Part shown: piece by piece, positions 5,812 to 14,121 of the stretch
Position numbering within the stretch: position 1 is the stretch's first letter
Layout of the letters: every line of letters starts with the position of its first letter
Virus record (IMG/VR): IMGVR_UViG_3300046455_000489
Location: 1 to 64,000 of that record
Strand: one strand, 5' to 3'
Length of the DNA: 64,000 nucleotides
Origin: a virus
The notes under the pieces: generated by a model
Told to the model about the DNA's origin: nothing
Seen by the model: the letters and a program-made list of their open reading frames with translations, nothing else
Database searches by the model: none
Translations under genes and position numbers: made by a program

Positions 5812-7191
5812 TCACTTCTCATGATCCAAAGGGGTCCCGGGGAGAATCTGGGGAGAATCAGCAGCGGGAGAGATCGCGGGGAGTTCCTGGGGGGAAGCAC
5901 CACCCCCGGCCTGGCCCATCCACGAGCCCAGCGCAGCCAGCGCCCGCTTCCCGGACTTCGGCATGAAGTGCACGTAAGTCCTCAGCGTGAACGCCGGATC
6001 CGAGTGACCGAGCCACGCAGCCAGCTGAGTGATTGTCTCACCCGCGGCCAGCACCACGCTAGCGAACGTATGCCGCAGAACGTGGAAGCCGTCTTCCCGC
6101 GGCATCCTCCAGCTCACCCGCCGCCACGGCTTCTTGCCCGCGCCCTGGACGTACTCGACCTCTGGTTCAGGGATGACGCCGGCTCGGGCCAGGGCGGGCT
6201 TCCACTGCTTGTCGTCGAACGTGACCCGGTTGACCGCCCCGCCGCTCACACCGTTCGTTCTCGGAGTGGTCACAAGGAGACGTACTGTCCGCAAGGGCCG
6301 CTTCTCCCACTCAAGGCTGGGGCGGTCCGGGTCGACCCACGGCAGCGTCACCTCGACGGTCGGGAAGACGTTGGCATACTCCTTGACGGCCCGCGCCAAC
6401 TCCGGCGGACAGGGCGCCGTCCGGAGCTTGTTTCCCTTCGGCGGGGCGAACCCGAGACGGCTGTTGATCCTCACGATCTGCCGCGTCACATTGATCTCGT
6501 CCCCGGCGATGTCGTCCGGTGAGAAGCCGAGGCACTCCCCCTGCCGCATGCCCGAGCCGGTAGAGAGGTCCACGAGAATCGCGTAGCGGGCGTCCAACTC
6601 GGCCCGGACCGCGGCAGCGGTCTCCTTCGGCCAGGCCTTCGCTTTGGAAGGCGGCGACGCGGGCGGCGACAGGTCTTCGTCCCGGAACGGATTCTCAGGG
6701 ATCCTCTTCGCCTTGTGGGCCGCCTGCATGATCGACGAGAAGTGGCGCCACGTCGTGCGCACCGTATTGACGTCGATGTCCTGCTCGACCCGGGTCAGCC
6801 ACGCCTTGATCTCATCCGGGCCGATCCGGTTCAGAGGCAGGGCGCCGGCGTGCGGGAGGATGTGCAGGAAGACGCGGGGCTTCATGGACTGCTTGGTGCC
6901 GGGCGGCTTGCGCAGGTTGGGCCACCAGGTCTTCTCGACGTACTCCCGCAGGGTCATGTCGCCGTTGCGGGGGTCGTAGAACTGGCCGCGGCTGGTGTCC
7001 GTCTGGGCTTTCGCCAGCCACTCCTCGGCGCTCCCGGGACCTTTCTGGTTCTTGAAGGAGCGGTCTCGCACGCCGGGGATACCGGCGACCCGCCAGCGCT
7101 TCCCCTTGCCCCAGCGTTCGGTCCGGCGCCGCTTCCCCGTCGTCGGATCAGGCTTCTTCGTCAGCCAGCGATCCTCGATGTAACCGGCCAC
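5812..7191 (-). CDS. int: Tyrosine site-specific integrase
   Basis: A full-length 459-residue phage integrase. Residues 1-80 form an arm-binding, strand-rich region; about 80-170 is the SAM-like core-binding domain; 190-415 is the catalytic domain. Catalytic residues are visible: R216 (GMRQGE), K255 (PPKGNK), H370 and R373 (FHVLRHT), H396 (WLGHSD) and the nucleophile Y406 (RTYVHF). It would recombine attP with the host site. The 3' end abuts the attP candidate, and one arm-like repeat lies inside it. The upstream gene at 7213 is only 21 bases away, so they probably share a transcript. Confidence 0.95.
   Translation of the reverse strand: MAGYIEDRWLTKKPDPTTGKRRRTERWGKGKRWRVAGIPGVRDRSFKNQKGPGSAEEWLAKAQTDTSRGQFYDPRNGDMTLREYVEKTWWPNLRKPPGTKQSMKPRVFLHILPHAGALPLNRIGPDEIKAWLTRVEQDIDVNTVRTTWRHFSSIMQAAHKAKRIPENPFRDEDLSPPASPPSKAKAWPKETAAAVRAELDARYAILVDLSTGSGMRQGECLGFSPDDIAGDEINVTRQIVRINSRLGFAPPKGNKLRTAPCPPELARAVKEYANVFPTVEVTLPWVDPDRPSLEWEKRPLRTVRLLVTTPRTNGVSGGAVNRVTFDDKQWKPALARAGVIPEPEVEYVQGAGKKPWRRVSWRMPREDGFHVLRHTFASVVLAAGETITQLAAWLGHSDPAFTLRTYVHFMPKSGKRALAALGSWMGQAGGGASPQELPAISPAADSPQILPGTPLDHEK
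5839..5855. repeat. Arm-type direct repeat, copy 2
   Basis: Second copy of GGGGAGAATCTGGGGAG, 242 bp from the first and inside the last codons of int. It continues into AATC, giving two GGGGAGAATC units in tandem. Confidence 0.6.
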
Positions 7192-7212
7192 GTGTGACCC
7201 CCTCGTCGTCGT

Positions 7213-7656
7213 TCAGGCTGCGTTGGCCTCGGGGGAGTCCATCGTGACGATCTCCCCATGCCACAGCTGGAACCACTGTCCCCCAGCAAGAAGCTCCACG
7301 ATGGAACGGTTGAGCATTCCGATGAACATGCCCGTCGACGTGAGGGGGTGAACGAGCAGAGCAACGTGCCCCTTGTGCTCACGGATCTCGACCGGGGCTT
7401 CCAGCGTGGGCGAGGAGAGTTCGAACGTGACACGCAGAGGGCTACCAGGAGAGGCCGCCGAGACGACCTCACCTTCCCAGATCTGGTACCACTGCGCCGT
7501 GGTGACGAAGTCCAGGAGTGTCTCGTTGAGCGAGGGGATGAAGTCGGCTGGCTCCAGGCCGCGGGCGACCCGGATTTCGACGAGCCCTCTGTCCTCTCTC
7601 CAGTCGGAGAGGATTCCGGGGGCCAGGTTGGCGATCTTGTACACAACACGCAGCAT
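7213..7656 (-). CDS. Hypothetical protein upstream of int (147 aa)
   Basis: I chose the ATG of MLRVVYKIANLAPG, preceded by GGGAGGG; the longer frame adds an unlikely arginine-rich leader. The protein is beta-rich with two similar blocks, each with a W-hydrophobic-W(H/E)GE(I/V)V motif (QWYQIWEGEVV and QWFQLWHGEIV), suggesting an internal duplication. No catalytic motif. Likely co-transcribed with int. Function unknown. Confidence 0.7.
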   Translation of the reverse strand: MLRVVYKIANLAPGILSDWREDRGLVEIRVARGLEPADFIPSLNETLLDFVTTAQWYQIWEGEVVSAASPGSPLRVTFELSSPTLEAPVEIREHKGHVALLVHPLTSTGMFIGMLNRSIVELLAGGQWFQLWHGEIVTMDSPEANAA

Positions 7657-7815
7657 GACGCGCCCTCCCGTTAGAGCGGTGCGCTCGTGACGCAATGGCC
7701 TGAAGCGCACGGTTGTGGAAGGGTACGACCAGTGAGTGTGTGACCACAATCCGTTGAAAGAATGTCTACTTAGGGACTTCGGCGATCAATGCCGGTCTGG
7801 TAGCGCGCGGCTGTG

Positions 7816-8250
7816 CTACCGCTCCTCGCGGCGTGCACGCTCGTCGGCTTCGATCATCGCCCGCCAGCGGCGCAGCTCCGCCTCGGGCATCCCCGCCAAG
7901 TGGCCCACGATGATGCGGACTTCATTGCCGTAGCCCGCCAGCTCGGTCGCCTCGTACTCCAGCCACTGCTCGGCCGCCGCTTCCTTGATGGCGCGCAGAG
8001 ACCGGCCCGTCCCTGCTGCCAGGGCTTTCATCTGGGCTGGGGTGGGCGGATTGGTGGGGGGGTTCTTCACGAGCCTCTGGAGCGACTGCTTGTAGTAGCG
8101 CACGCCAGACTCGGAGTCGACGGCGCGGTCCGCCATCTCCTGGTAGGAGAGGCCCGCGTCCTTCGCTTCCTGGATGAGCTTGGACAGCGCACCGATGGTG
8201 CCGGGTTCCGTAGCCGTGCCGTGGTCCGGGGCATTGGCCGGAACCGTCAT
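7816..8250 (-). CDS. Immunity-repressor-like DNA-binding protein
   Basis: 144 residues from MTVPANAP, chosen for its purine-rich ribosome site. The region ALSKLIQEAKDAGLSYQEMADRA...QSLQRLVKNPPTNPPTPAQMKALAAG reads as an XRE-like HTH followed by a helical C-terminal part (ELRRWRAMIEADERARREER) that could dimerise. It is divergent from a Cro-like gene with an intervening operator region. This is the layout of a temperate phage immunity switch, so I call it the main repressor. Confidence 0.75.
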   Translation of the reverse strand: MTVPANAPDHGTATEPGTIGALSKLIQEAKDAGLSYQEMADRAVDSESGVRYYKQSLQRLVKNPPTNPPTPAQMKALAAGTGRSLRAIKEAAAEQWLEYEATELAGYGNEVRIIVGHLAGMPEAELRRWRAMIEADERARREER

Positions 8251-8350
8251 GTCCTCGTCCTCTCGTGGCACTTCAACACCGATTGTCTCTGTGTGTTTGG
8301 GGTAGTGCCGGAAAAATAGCAGGTCACGCCGTACAACCATCTTGGATCTG

Positions 8351-8363
8351 GGACGGATCGTCC
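8351..8363. promoter_or_regulatory. Repressor operator candidate O1
   Basis: GGACGGATCGTCC is a perfect palindrome of two 5-bp arms around a 3-bp spacer. Related sites occur at 8428 and 8739. It lies just upstream of the repressor gene. Confidence 0.65.
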
Positions 8364-8427
8364 ATGGATCAATGCTATCTGGCCACAACTTTGGCCGACA
8401 CTCGGGATCCAGTCGTCATTGAGTCAT

Positions 8428-8440
8428 TGACGAACCATCC
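8428..8440. promoter_or_regulatory. Repressor operator candidate O2
   Basis: TGACGAACCATCC matches the GACGnnnCGTCC pattern with one change. It overlaps the likely promoter of the Cro-like gene; TTGAGT at 8419 and CAATAG at 8442 are 17 bases apart. Confidence 0.55.
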
Positions 8441-8498
8441 TCAATAGTGTTGACTCAAGGGCAGTGAAAGGCACCTCTGCAACGGGGGAGATCCATAC

Positions 8499-8741
8499 AT
8501 GGTGCGCTATGCCCTGCGGGACCTGGACTACTTCAAGAAGACCATGAAACACCCAGGTCGGGGCGCCCCCTTCGAACCGGAAGAGCTCGCGAAGAAGGTC
8601 GGCATCTCCCGGTCGCAGATGTATCGAATCCTGGCCGGTCAGGTATGCGACCTGCCCGTCAATGAAGCGCATGCCGTATCGGAGGCACTCGGTGTCGCCG
8701 TGCTGGTTCTTTTCGTGCCCCCAGTGTCACCAACTCAATGA
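8499..8741 (+). CDS. Cro-like XRE DNA-binding protein (80 aa)
   Basis: The ATG follows a GGGGGAG ribosome site. Residues about 28-72 form an XRE HTH (EPEELAKKVGISRSQMYRILAGQVCDLPVNEAHAVSEALGV). It is the first rightward gene of the early region and faces the repressor, as Cro does in lambda. Operators with a common consensus stand before it and over its stop codon. Confidence 0.85.
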   Translation: MVRYALRDLDYFKKTMKHPGRGAPFEPEELAKKVGISRSQMYRILAGQVCDLPVNEAHAVSEALGVAVLVLFVPPVSPTQ

Positions 8742-8751
8742 CGAATCGTCC
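8739..8751. promoter_or_regulatory. Repressor operator candidate O3
   Basis: TGACGAATCGTCC overlaps the stop codon of the Cro-like gene and lies 31 bases before the Xis-like gene. It could let the repressor or Cro control the rest of the early operon separately. Confidence 0.55.
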
Positions 8752-8781
8752 CTCAGGTTCACCCCCACAGGAAGGAAGGAC

Positions 8782-9024
8782 ATGCCCCGGCTCGCAAAGG
8801 TCCCCACGCCGGCCCCGCCCGGCTTCGTCTGGATCCAGGAGCTCTCCCGAATGACGGGACTGAGCGTGAAGACGCTCTACAACTACCGCTACCTCGGCAA
8901 GGGTCCGCAGCCCGTCCCCATCGGACGGAAGCTCGCCTACCGCCTGGCCGAAGCCAAGGCCTACGCCGCCGAGCTCCACTCGCCCGAGCCGCTCGACAGC
9001 GAGCCGGCCCGCGCCGCCGCTTAG
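8782..9024 (+). CDS. Excisionase-like HTH protein (80 aa)
   Basis: A strong site GAAGGAAGGA precedes the ATG. The core WIQELSRMTGLSVKTLYNYRYLGKGPQPVPIGRKLAYRLAEAKAYA is a MerR/AlpA-type winged HTH as in excisionases. Such proteins bend attP DNA to favour excision and may also regulate. The position after the Cro-like gene suits expression at induction, although int lies on the other strand. Confidence 0.8.
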   Translation: MPRLAKVPTPAPPGFVWIQELSRMTGLSVKTLYNYRYLGKGPQPVPIGRKLAYRLAEAKAYAAELHSPEPLDSEPARAAA

Positions 9025-9109
9025 AGCGGCAAAGAGGCCGCCCCGTAACTCGCCAGTCCGGGACGACCTCCGATCCACCCACAGATCCCGTAGAGAACAG
9101 GAGTGGACC

Positions 9110-9466
9110 TTGTCCACATCATCCTCCCAGACCCCCGGCCGCGACGACTACATCGCTGGCCTCCGTCAGTTCGCTGACTTCCTGGAGCAGCACCCGGCCG
9201 TACAGGCACCCGACGGCGAGCGACTGCTCCTCCCCCTCCTCACGAACGCCGCCGTGGACGAGTTCGCCGCCACGCACGAGTTGACGGTCACGACGGACCA
9301 GGACGGCAACAAGTCCGCGGACCTCGTCTTCGGTCCCGTCGTCTTCCACGCCTACGGCTACGTGGACTTCGTCGACCACCTGAAGCGAGGCCAGGAGAAG
9401 CAGGCTCGCACCTGGGCCGACGCGAACGGCATGGTCATCGAGCCCGCGAACGAGGTGGCCGCGTGA
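9110..9466 (+). CDS. Hypothetical early protein (118 aa)
   Basis: Probably starts at the TTG at 9110 with AGGAG upstream. Helical N-terminus (YIAGLRQFADFLEQHP) and a beta-rich middle (LVFGPVVFHAYGYVDF). First of a tightly overlapping run of nine genes to 11761. Function unknown; the type is common in Streptomyces phages. Confidence 0.7.
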   Translation: MSTSSSQTPGRDDYIAGLRQFADFLEQHPAVQAPDGERLLLPLLTNAAVDEFAATHELTVTTDQDGNKSADLVFGPVVFHAYGYVDFVDHLKRGQEKQARTWADANGMVIEPANEVAA

Positions 9467-9891
9467 ACGCCGAGACGTTCAACTCCCGCTTCCCGGTAGG
9501 CACTCCGGTCTTCGCCTACCCGGGCGCCCGACCGGAGGACATCCCGAGCGCGCGTCGCCTTGTGACCCGCACCCGCACGGAAGCGCGGACGTCGGCGAGC
9601 GGCGACCCGGTCGTCTGGGTCGACGGCGAAGGCGCCTACATCTGCCTCACGCACGTCGACCCCGTATCGATGGACGAGTGGGAGGCCGCGAAGGCGACCG
9701 AGGTTGCGGCTGCCGAGCAGGCCCCCAGGGACACGCTCGCCCCGTGGCTGGCTCAGCGGTTCGATCCGCAGGGCGCCCCGTGGGACGGCATGTCCGACGA
9801 TGACCGCTCCTACTGGGAGCACCAGGCCCGAGCGGTCCGTCGTGCGGTCGCCCGGGATGGCTTCAAGGCCGAAGAGGCGGTGACCTCATGA
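9463..9891 (+). CDS. Hypothetical early protein (142 aa)
   Basis: GTG start overlaps the previous stop. The first 65 residues look like a small beta-barrel (PVGTPVFAYPGARP..., VVWVDGEGAYICL) that could bind nucleic acid; the rest is helical. Function unknown. Confidence 0.7.
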   Translation: MNAETFNSRFPVGTPVFAYPGARPEDIPSARRLVTRTRTEARTSASGDPVVWVDGEGAYICLTHVDPVSMDEWEAAKATEVAAAEQAPRDTLAPWLAQRFDPQGAPWDGMSDDDRSYWEHQARAVRRAVARDGFKAEEAVTS

Positions 9892-10163
9892 CCGCCGTCA
9901 ACCGCCGCCTCGCTGCCGCGATCGCCGAGCAGGGCATCCCGCTGACCGCCGACCTGGTGGCTGCAGGGCCGGAGCGCCGGTACCCGATCAGCCCGCGCCC
10001 GGCCGAGGACCCGCGGTTCACCCTCGGGCTCGCGCTCGACGTCGCGAAGGTGCTGCACGAGCACGGCTACCCGAATGTCACCAGCGGCCGCGACTTCCTG
10101 GAGTTGCAGCAGGCGCTGTTCGGCTTCCTGTACGTCGGCCCGGACGAGGGAGACGCGTCATGA
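9888..10163 (+). CDS. Hypothetical early protein (91 aa)
   Basis: ATG overlaps the previous stop. Helical with LALDVAKVLHEHGYPNVTSGRDFLELQQALFGFLYV; similar small proteins appear in many actinophage early operons. Function unknown. Confidence 0.7.
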   Translation: MTAVNRRLAAAIAEQGIPLTADLVAAGPERRYPISPRPAEDPRFTLGLALDVAKVLHEHGYPNVTSGRDFLELQQALFGFLYVGPDEGDAS

Positions 10164-10462
10164 CCTTCACCCCGAAGCGCTTCCAGACCGTCGCCCCGCC
10201 CATCACCCGCGCGGACGTGCCGCTGTCGACGCTGGCCGCCGACATGAAGCAGCTGGTCGCCCGACAGCGGGCTTGCCGGCTCCTCGCCGACGCGGCCAAC
10301 CGCAGCAAGTCCCCGTCGGATCGCATCGCCTATGCCCTCGACGCCTGGCTGGTCACCCACCCCGACGCGAAGGTCACCCAGCTCGCCGACTACCCGGCCT
10401 GGGCTGCCGAGATGGCCGCCCGCGAAACCGCCAACCGTGCCGTCCGCAAGGAGACGACGTGA
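10160..10462 (+). CDS. Hypothetical early protein (100 aa)
   Basis: Overlaps its neighbours at both ends by 4 bases. Helical, basic in the middle (VARQRACRLLADAANRSKS). No motif recognised. Confidence 0.65.
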   Translation: MTFTPKRFQTVAPPITRADVPLSTLAADMKQLVARQRACRLLADAANRSKSPSDRIAYALDAWLVTHPDAKVTQLADYPAWAAEMAARETANRAVRKETT

Positions 10463-10824
10463 AGCCCGTTGAGATCTACCTGAAGGCCGCCGAGGTCATC
10501 CGCGTCAACGGCCACTACAAGGGCGCCTACTTCGAGCCGTCGCCCGAGTCGGGAGTCGGCATCACGCCCAACCCGTCCGAGTGCCGGGTGTGCGCCGGTG
10601 GCGCCCTGAGTATCGCGATGTTCGGGAATCCGATCCCGCCGAGCGACGGGTCGGACCGCGAGGAGTTCGACGAGATCACAGAGGTGGTCGCGAACAGGAT
10701 CGACCCCGAAGGCGGCTGGGCCGACTCCCCGGTTACCCGCCTCGCAGGCTGGAACGACACCGACCTGGTCACCGCCGCCGACGTGATCAACGTGTTCGAG
10801 CAGGCTGCGAAGGCGGTGGCCTGA
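10459..10824 (+). CDS. DUF6197-like protein (121 aa)
   Basis: GTG start overlaps the previous stop; the longer frame upstream is not coding. IYLKAAEVIRVNGHYKGAYFE, then CRVCAGGALSIAM, and a C-terminal TRLAGWNDTD match the pattern of small proteins called DUF6197. Known members have no assigned role. The family call is from memory only. Confidence 0.65.
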   Translation: MKPVEIYLKAAEVIRVNGHYKGAYFEPSPESGVGITPNPSECRVCAGGALSIAMFGNPIPPSDGSDREEFDEITEVVANRIDPEGGWADSPVTRLAGWNDTDLVTAADVINVFEQAAKAVA

Positions 10825-10825
10825 C

Positions 10826-11017
10826 ATGGCGACCGTGATCGAGTCCCGCCCGCTGGCGGACCTGGAGTTGGAGTCGCTGGCTGCGGTCGAGCTGGAGTGG
10901 GCTCGGCGCGCGAAGGGCGCCAAGCCGTGGACGACGACCGAATACCTCGACCGTATCGACGCCGTCCACGCCCGCTACCGCAACTTCCGCCGCTGGCAGG
11001 AAAGGCGGGCCGCCTGA
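10826..11017 (+). CDS. Small helical protein (63 aa)
   Basis: Two helices with a basic end (YRNFRRWQERRAA). Adjacent genes are coupled. Not recognised. Confidence 0.6.
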   Translation: MATVIESRPLADLELESLAAVELEWARRAKGAKPWTTTEYLDRIDAVHARYRNFRRWQERRAA

Positions 11018-11172
11018 TGGTCGCCGTCATCGACCTCCGCGCCCTCCCCGACAAGGGCCTCGTCGTCCCCGGTATCGCGGCCTGGCTCGGCTACCCGCCC
11101 GTCGAGGACGCCGAGCCGGAGGAGAGCTACGAGGCCCTGTGCGCCCGACTCAGCCGGGAGCCGGCCCCGTGA
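11017..11172 (+). CDS. Small hypothetical protein (51 aa)
   Basis: The ATG shares a base with the preceding TGA (TGATG). Short, ending in an acidic helix (EDAEPEESYEALCARL). Not recognised. Confidence 0.55.
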   Translation: MVAVIDLRALPDKGLVVPGIAAWLGYPPVEDAEPEESYEALCARLSREPAP

Positions 11173-11330
11173 CCGCCCCGCTGCCGTCGCGCATGTCGCC
11201 GATGGCTGGCTTCGCCAACGCCCTCTACCTGCTCTTCATCCGCCGCGCCGCTCCCGTCGTCGCCGAACTCGAAGTCCGCCTCGCACTCGCCACCGCCAAG
11301 AACGAGCACCTGAAAGGAGACCGGCCGTGA
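11169..11330 (+). CDS. Small hypothetical protein (53 aa)
   Basis: GTG overlaps the previous stop. A hydrophobic stretch MAGFANALYLLFI could be a short membrane or amphipathic helix, followed by a charged helix. Function unknown. Confidence 0.55.
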   Translation: MTAPLPSRMSPMAGFANALYLLFIRRAAPVVAELEVRLALATAKNEHLKGDRP

Positions 11331-11761
11331 GCATCGCCAACCTGATCCCCGCCCTGAAGGGCAGCGGCAGCCGCCGCGCCGTCGACGAGGTGGAACGCCT
11401 TCGCGAGGAGAGCCGCAAGCTCCTCGACCGGCAGCTCGCCGCCGACGACTTCTTCGCCCTCCTCATGCACGACGTCGTCACCACCAATGCCGCGCTGGAG
11501 CAGGAGCAGCGCCTCCGCGGGGAAGCCAAAGAGGCCGCCGCTCAGATGCGGATGGAACGCGACGACTGGATCGAGGAAGCCGAGCGCCTCGCCGCCGAAC
11601 TGGCCCCGTACAAGGCGGCCGAGGCCAACGCCAACCGGGTCGACGTCCCGCCGATGCACAGGGACACCGAGCACCCGGCCGACCAGGCGACCACGCCGAT
11701 CGACGTCCGCCCCCTGTGGGTGGCACTCGGCATCGGACCGACCGTCGCAGCCACCCCCTGA
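11327..11761 (+). CDS. Coiled-coil protein (144 aa)
   Basis: Residues about 18-105 are a long charged coiled coil (VERLREESRKLLDRQ..., EEAERLAAELAPYKAAEA), then a proline-containing tail. Last gene of this run; a terminator follows at once. Possibly a scaffold in replication or regulation; unknown. Confidence 0.65.
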   Translation: MSIANLIPALKGSGSRRAVDEVERLREESRKLLDRQLAADDFFALLMHDVVTTNAALEQEQRLRGEAKEAAAQMRMERDDWIEEAERLAAELAPYKAAEANANRVDVPPMHRDTEHPADQATTPIDVRPLWVALGIGPTVAATP

Positions 11762-11765
11762 TCGT

Positions 11766-11798
11766 CCGGCCGGGCGGTGGACCGTCCCGCCCGGCCGG
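11766..11798. terminator. Terminator after the first early operon
   Basis: A perfect 12-bp stem (11766-11777 with 11787-11798) and 9-nt loop starts 5 bases after the stop at 11761. A second small hairpin (AACCCCG/CGGGGTT) follows near 11813-11828. Confidence 0.85.
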
Positions 11799-11872
11799 CG
11801 CCCAACGCAGAAACCCCGCCCGGGGTTAGCGGGCGGGATTCACCAACCAGCATCCCACGGAAGGGAAACCCA

Positions 11873-12400
11873 ATGTCCGTCGACACCATCGCCTACACGA
11901 TGCGCGGCCGGAAAGGCCAGTCCTACGAGGTCACCGGCGCAGTGCAGGTAGCGCCCGGCCTGGTCGTGTTCCGCGTCCCCGGCGACCTCGACCTGAACAA
12001 CCCGGCCCGCTGGAACATCGGCCACCACTCCGGCCTCGTCGTCGCCGAAGCGATGACCCGCGAGTTCGCGATGGCCGGAGCCGCGGCGATCGCCCCGCTC
12101 TACGACTGGACCCGCGACGTTGACGACCTCAACGGGGAGATCGACCACAGCCGGGTGCTGTCGGCCCTCGGCAGCAAGCACTGCGGCCCGGTCCACAGCC
12201 ACGACTACCTGCGCGGCGACGTCTCCCACAACGGCACGTACACCGACGCGGACATCGAGAAGGCTGCCGCCGAATCGGACGGCATGAGCGCCTACGACAT
12301 CTTGCTCGGCATGGTGCACACCGTCCCGTGGATGGGCCTCGACACGAACGACTTCAACGAGGCCCACGACCGGATCGTCGCTCTCGCCGACGCCGCCTGA
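11873..12400 (+). CDS. Hypothetical protein (175 aa)
   Basis: Start chosen at MSVDTIAYT, after GGAAGGG. N-terminal beta-rich third (YEVTGAVQVAPGLVVFRVPGDLDL), then an acidic helical region with HDYLRGDVSHNGTYTDADIEKA. I do not recognise the fold. The 127 bases that follow hold no gene. Confidence 0.65.
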   Translation: MSVDTIAYTMRGRKGQSYEVTGAVQVAPGLVVFRVPGDLDLNNPARWNIGHHSGLVVAEAMTREFAMAGAAAIAPLYDWTRDVDDLNGEIDHSRVLSALGSKHCGPVHSHDYLRGDVSHNGTYTDADIEKAAAESDGMSAYDILLGMVHTVPWMGLDTNDFNEAHDRIVALADAA

Positions 12401-12527
12401 CCAACCCCGAGACGCGGCGTAGAGCGCTTCCCCCAGCCGCTCCGCCGCAGCCGAGGCCTCGCCGCCCCACCAACCCCCCGGTCACGGGCGGTGAGGCCCG
12501 GCACCCCACACCTTGAAACGAGGATTC

Positions 12528-13268
12528 ATGAGCACCAACGGCCCCAAGAGCGGCCCTCGGCCTCTCGCCTTCATCGACACCGAGACCACCGGCCTGGACT
12601 CGCGAAAGCACGACGTGTGGGAGATCGCCGTCATCCTGCGCCGCCCCGGCTACGCAGATCACGAGCACCTCTTCCAGATCCGCACGAGCCTCGTCGGCGC
12701 CGACCCGAAGGCGCTGGAGATCAACCAGTACGAGCAGCGATTCGTTGTCCCTGACGGCGAGTTCGCTGTCGAGATCTCCACCGCCACACCGGCAAAGGTC
12801 ACGCCCCTTACCGAGGCGGACCTTATGCACGACCTGATGACCATCCTCGATGGCGCCATGCTCGTCGGATCTAACCCCGCCTTCGACGACCGGTTCCTGT
12901 CGAAGATCTTCCATGAGGCGGGCGTCACTCCTCGCTGGCACTACCGCACCATCGACATCGCCACCCTCGCCGTCGGCCACCTCTACGGGCAGGCCTACAC
13001 GCTCACCAAGCAGAACTGCGACGACGAGTTCTACGCCCGTGCCGACCGTCTCCTTGCAGACGGCTGGAAGTCCTACGAGTTGTCCCGCCTCATGGGCATC
13101 GAGCCCCCGGCCAAGGACGTCGCCCACACCGCCCTCGGTGACGCCCGCTGGGCACGCGACGTATACGACGCGATCACCAAGGCTGACGCCTTCTACACCG
13201 CTTCCGACGAGCAACTTGTCGGCATGGTCCGCGAGGCCAGCCACAACAGCTTCGGTGGCCAGCAGTGA
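12528..13268 (+). CDS. DnaQ-like 3'-5' exonuclease (DEDDh)
   Basis: 246 residues from the ATG after GAAACGAGG. Exo I is FIDTETTGLD near the N-terminus (residues about 14-23), Exo II is GSNPAFDDRFL, and Exo III is DVAHTALGDARWA with the catalytic histidine. This is a free-standing DEDDh exonuclease, like polymerase proofreading subunits but without polymerase. Its stop overlaps the RecE-like nuclease start, so they form a DNA-processing operon. Confidence 0.88.
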   Translation: MSTNGPKSGPRPLAFIDTETTGLDSRKHDVWEIAVILRRPGYADHEHLFQIRTSLVGADPKALEINQYEQRFVVPDGEFAVEISTATPAKVTPLTEADLMHDLMTILDGAMLVGSNPAFDDRFLSKIFHEAGVTPRWHYRTIDIATLAVGHLYGQAYTLTKQNCDDEFYARADRLLADGWKSYELSRLMGIEPPAKDVAHTALGDARWARDVYDAITKADAFYTASDEQLVGMVREASHNSFGGQQ

Positions 13269-14110
13269 CTGCCGCGGTGGAGGTCGAGGCGCCGGCCGAG
13301 GTCGAGCCTGGCGTGTACGACGACGTCGCCGCCGAGGTCTACCACGCCGACCCCGTCCCCGGCGGCAGCCTCTCCTCGACCGGCGCCCGCAAGCTCGCCA
13401 CGGAATGCCCGGCCGCCTTCAAGCACTGGCTCGACAACCCCGAGCCCGCCAAGAAGGAGTTCGACTTCGGCACGGCCGCCCACAAGGTCGTGCTCGGCGA
13501 CGGGCCCGAACTCGTCCTCGTCGAGCGGGACATCTGGAACACCAACGAGGTCAAGGAGGAGATCAAGAAGATCCGTGCCGCAGGGAACATCCCGCTCAAG
13601 AAGCGTGACCTCGACAAGGTCCACGCCATGGCGGACGTACTCCGTGCTCACCCCGAAGCCGCGGAACTTCTGGAGCCGGGCAGCGGCGTCGCCGAACGCA
13701 CGATCATCTGGAACGACCGCGGAGTCTGGCGCCGCATCCGCATCGACTGGGCCCGCCACGACGGCACCCTCGTCGACTACAAGTCCTGCCGCTCCGCCAA
13801 CCCTTCGAAGCTGGCCAACCACCTCTTCGAATACGGCTATCACCAGCAGCAGGAGTACTACCGCGACGGCGCCCTGGAGTTCGAGCTGACCGAGCTGGTC
13901 TGCCCGTTCAAGTTCATCTTCCAGGAGAAGGAACCGCCGTACCTGGTCTCGGTGATCGAGCTCGACGCCGCCGCCACAGCCATCGGCCGACACCTCAACG
14001 AGGTCGCGCTGAACACCTACGCCCTCTGCCGCGAAGCCGGCGAATGGCACGGCTACCTCCAGACCCCGCTCATCTCGCCCCCTGCCTGGCTTGAGCGCCA
14101 GTACCGCTAG
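13265..14110 (+). CDS. RecE-like PD-(D/E)XK nuclease
   Basis: 281 residues, GTG start overlapping the previous stop. LSSTGARKLATECPAAFKHW and FDFGTAAHKVVLG are typical of RecE/VRR-type phage nucleases (PDDEXK_12 group). The active site is visible as RIRIDWARHDGTLVDYKSC, with the D..(D)YK signature. The predicted role is 5'-3' resection for single-strand annealing with the adjacent ATPase. Confidence 0.85.
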   Translation: MTAAVEVEAPAEVEPGVYDDVAAEVYHADPVPGGSLSSTGARKLATECPAAFKHWLDNPEPAKKEFDFGTAAHKVVLGDGPELVLVERDIWNTNEVKEEIKKIRAAGNIPLKKRDLDKVHAMADVLRAHPEAAELLEPGSGVAERTIIWNDRGVWRRIRIDWARHDGTLVDYKSCRSANPSKLANHLFEYGYHQQQEYYRDGALEFELTELVCPFKFIFQEKEPPYLVSVIELDAAATAIGRHLNEVALNTYALCREAGEWHGYLQTPLISPPAWLERQYR

Positions 14111-14121
14111 GAGAGATCTCT

